A stretch of DNA of 64,000 nt. Origin: an uncultured Clostridia bacterium. Its GTDB lineage: Bacteria; Bacillota; Clostridia; UBA1212; UBA1255. The stretch lies in NCBI GenBank assembly GCA_904420095.1, contig CAJFUB010000023.1:1-64000 (forward strand), given 5' to 3'. Numbering within the stretch: the stretch's first letter is position 1; each line of letters begins with the position of its first letter. The notes beneath the pieces are model-generated. The model worked only from the letters and a program-made list of their open reading frames with translations. It searched no databases and was not told the DNA's origin. The translations under genes were made by a program, and so were the position numbers. Shown here one piece after another: positions 62,886 to 64,000 of this stretch.

Positions 62886-63531
62886 CGAGAAGGATATCGC
62901 TGAAATGCTGAAATATTACTTTACAAAGCAGGGCTATCGCGTGATCACGGCGCAGAATGGCAAAGACGCTCTGAAATTTGCAGAAAAAAAGCCGGATCTG
63001 ATTCTGCTTGATATCAATCTGCCGGATTTAGACGGGCTGTCCATCTGCGAAAAAATCAGAGATTTCGTATCCTGTCCGATTATTTTTCTGACAGCGCGCA
63101 TTGAGGACGGAGATAAAATCAAGGGCTTCGCAGCAGGCGGAGACGATTACGTAATCAAGCCGTTTTCTATGGATGAGCTGGGCGCCAGAGTCGCCGCGCA
63201 CCTGCGGAGGGAGCTGCGGCGTTCCGGCGGCTCGGAGGTGCGCTTTGATGAAAACCTTGTGATCGATTACAGCGCGCGCCGCATATTTTATCAGGGAAAA
63301 GAACTCATCTTTGCGAAAAAGGAATTTGACATTATTGAATATCTATCGCAGCATCCGGGACAGGTGTTCGACAAGGAAACCATCTACGAGCGTGTGTGGA
63401 GCTATGACAGCGAGGGGGAGAGCTCCGTCATAACGGAACATATCCGGCGGATCCGGGCAAAATTTTCCGCCGCAGGAGCCGGACCGTATATCGAGACGGT
63501 TTGGGGGTGCGGATATAAGTGGGCCAGATAA
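62857..63531 (+). CDS. OmpR-family response regulator
   Basis: A 224-residue regulator with receiver domain (DDEKD at 9-13, phosphorylation site Asp52, KPF near 101) and a winged-helix output domain (KKEFDIIEYLSQHPGQVF, TEHIRRIRAKF, ETVWGCGYKW). ATG 62857 is chosen because GAAGGAGG precedes it. It overlaps the GT2 gene and the following sensor kinase, so it likely controls the same envelope function. Confidence 0.93.
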   Translation: MAQTILAVDDEKDIAEMLKYYFTKQGYRVITAQNGKDALKFAEKKPDLILLDINLPDLDGLSICEKIRDFVSCPIIFLTARIEDGDKIKGFAAGGDDYVIKPFSMDELGARVAAHLRRELRRSGGSEVRFDENLVIDYSARRIFYQGKELIFAKKEFDIIEYLSQHPGQVFDKETIYERVWSYDSEGESSVITEHIRRIRAKFSAAGAGPYIETVWGCGYKWAR

Positions 63532-64000
63532 CCAGAAAGCTGCGCAGCCTGTCGGTCCGCGCTTCTTTTGTAATATACGCGCTGCTTGCGCTGGTAGTCG
63601 CGCTCCTGATCTGTTCCATCCTTATAAATCTGCTCGAGCGCCAAACAATGAATATTTATTTCAAATACAGAAGCATGTCACGGATCTATGATGTGCCGGA
63701 AAACGGCTTCGTTGAAATTACTTATATGGATGAGGGCGCAGTTTACGACATTTATAACGAGGACGGCCTGCAGGTGAATACGTTTACGGTGTCGTACCAC
63801 GAACGGGTCGAAACCGTTTTCGACGCAGAAAATCCCGATGAAATCGAATGCCTTTCCGTGCCTCCCGTGTATTCGGAGGAAGACGAGACGCTGGAGACGA
63901 TTCTTGAAATCCTTCAGATTCTTACGATTCCTGTGGTATTCTGCGGCAGCATGATCGTGTGCGCCTTCCTGTTTTACCGGAGAAAGCTGAAAAAACCAAT
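63519..64000 (+). CDS. Sensor histidine kinase, N-terminal part (runs off the window)
   Basis: From GTG 63519 an open frame of 160 codons runs to the window end. It shows a membrane helix (about 16-40, FVIYALLALVVALLICSIL), an extracellular acidic region of about 90 residues and a second helix (about 133-155, ending FYRRKLKK). This is the layout of a sensor kinase; the HAMP and kinase domains would lie outside. It overlaps the response regulator gene by 13 bp, the normal pairing. Confidence 0.8.
   Translation, partial: MGQITRKLRSLSVRASFVIYALLALVVALLICSILINLLERQTMNIYFKYRSMSRIYDVPENGFVEITYMDEGAVYDIYNEDGLQVNTFTVSYHERVETVFDAENPDEIECLSVPPVYSEEDETLETILEILQILTIPVVFCGSMIVCAFLFYRRKLKKP

Noticed and set aside
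1-64000. CRISPR array or complete insertion sequence
   Set aside because: No regularly spaced repeat series and no transposase or integrase gene was seen in the window.

Overview
The window looks like a chromosome segment of a Gram-positive, anaerobic clostridial bacterium (Firmicutes/Bacillota, class Clostridia). Evidence: strong purine-rich ribosome binding sites, many TTG and GTG starts, classic TTGaca-N17-TAtaaT promoters, a SipW-type signal peptidase with TasA/BsaA-like matrix proteins, the [FeFe]-hydrogenase maturation set, a FeoA-FeoA-FeoB iron locus, several MATE exporters and many glycoside hydrolases. I cannot fix the genus from sequence alone; a gut clostridium is an inference.

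Layout. 1-1.4 kb: end of a 5S rRNA gene, tRNA-Asn, a broken XRE regulator and a structured non-coding leader. 1.4-13 kb: a matrix/pilus island. It holds a GHKL sensor kinase that carries a C-terminal RsiV-like extracellular domain, its LytTR response regulator, a small unknown protein, SipW, two related BsaA/TasA-like secreted proteins (one with three DUF6273-like modules) and a Cna-B pilin-like protein with a sortase-like anchor. A 9-12-9 direct repeat lies just before the SipW operon, the geometry expected of a LytTR operator. 13-24 kb: a gene-poor stretch, a large helicase with predicted membrane helices, a GH78 rhamnosidase under a cre-like operator, an unusual C39-like/discoidin-like protein, and a membrane-fused glycerophosphodiester phosphodiesterase.

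23.7-38 kb: a MATE exporter, then hydE-hydG-hydF and a TM1266-type regulator (minus strand); divergently an acyltransferase and a GH42 beta-galactosidase; a calcium-type P-ATPase; a second MATE exporter; an amidohydrolase of the MTA/SAH deaminase type; tRNA-Arg(CCT) with truncated gene remains behind it. 38.9-48.4 kb: a carbohydrate locus with two GH71/GH99-like membrane-anchored proteins, a jelly-roll surface protein, an AraC regulator, a GH78-like enzyme and a Pro/Thr-stalk surface protein. Both GH99-like transcription units start with the same 19-bp tandem element, a likely AraC site.

48.5-57.2 kb: birA-bioY-bioB-bioD-bioA behind a perfect 22-bp-arm inverted repeat (BirA operator), a PNPOx-like protein, a third MATE exporter and a third GH99-like paralogue. 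57.2-60.5 kb: feoA-feoA-feoB plus a small Cys-rich membrane protein, with three copies of a GTTAG-N6-CTWAY motif. 60.8-64 kb: a VTT-domain membrane protein, a GT2 glycosyltransferase, an OmpR-family regulator and the start of its sensor kinase, all overlapping. The strongest candidates for something undescribed are the RsiV-fused kinase controlling a SipW matrix operon, the C39-like/discoidin-like protein, and the AraC-linked GH99-like surface system.
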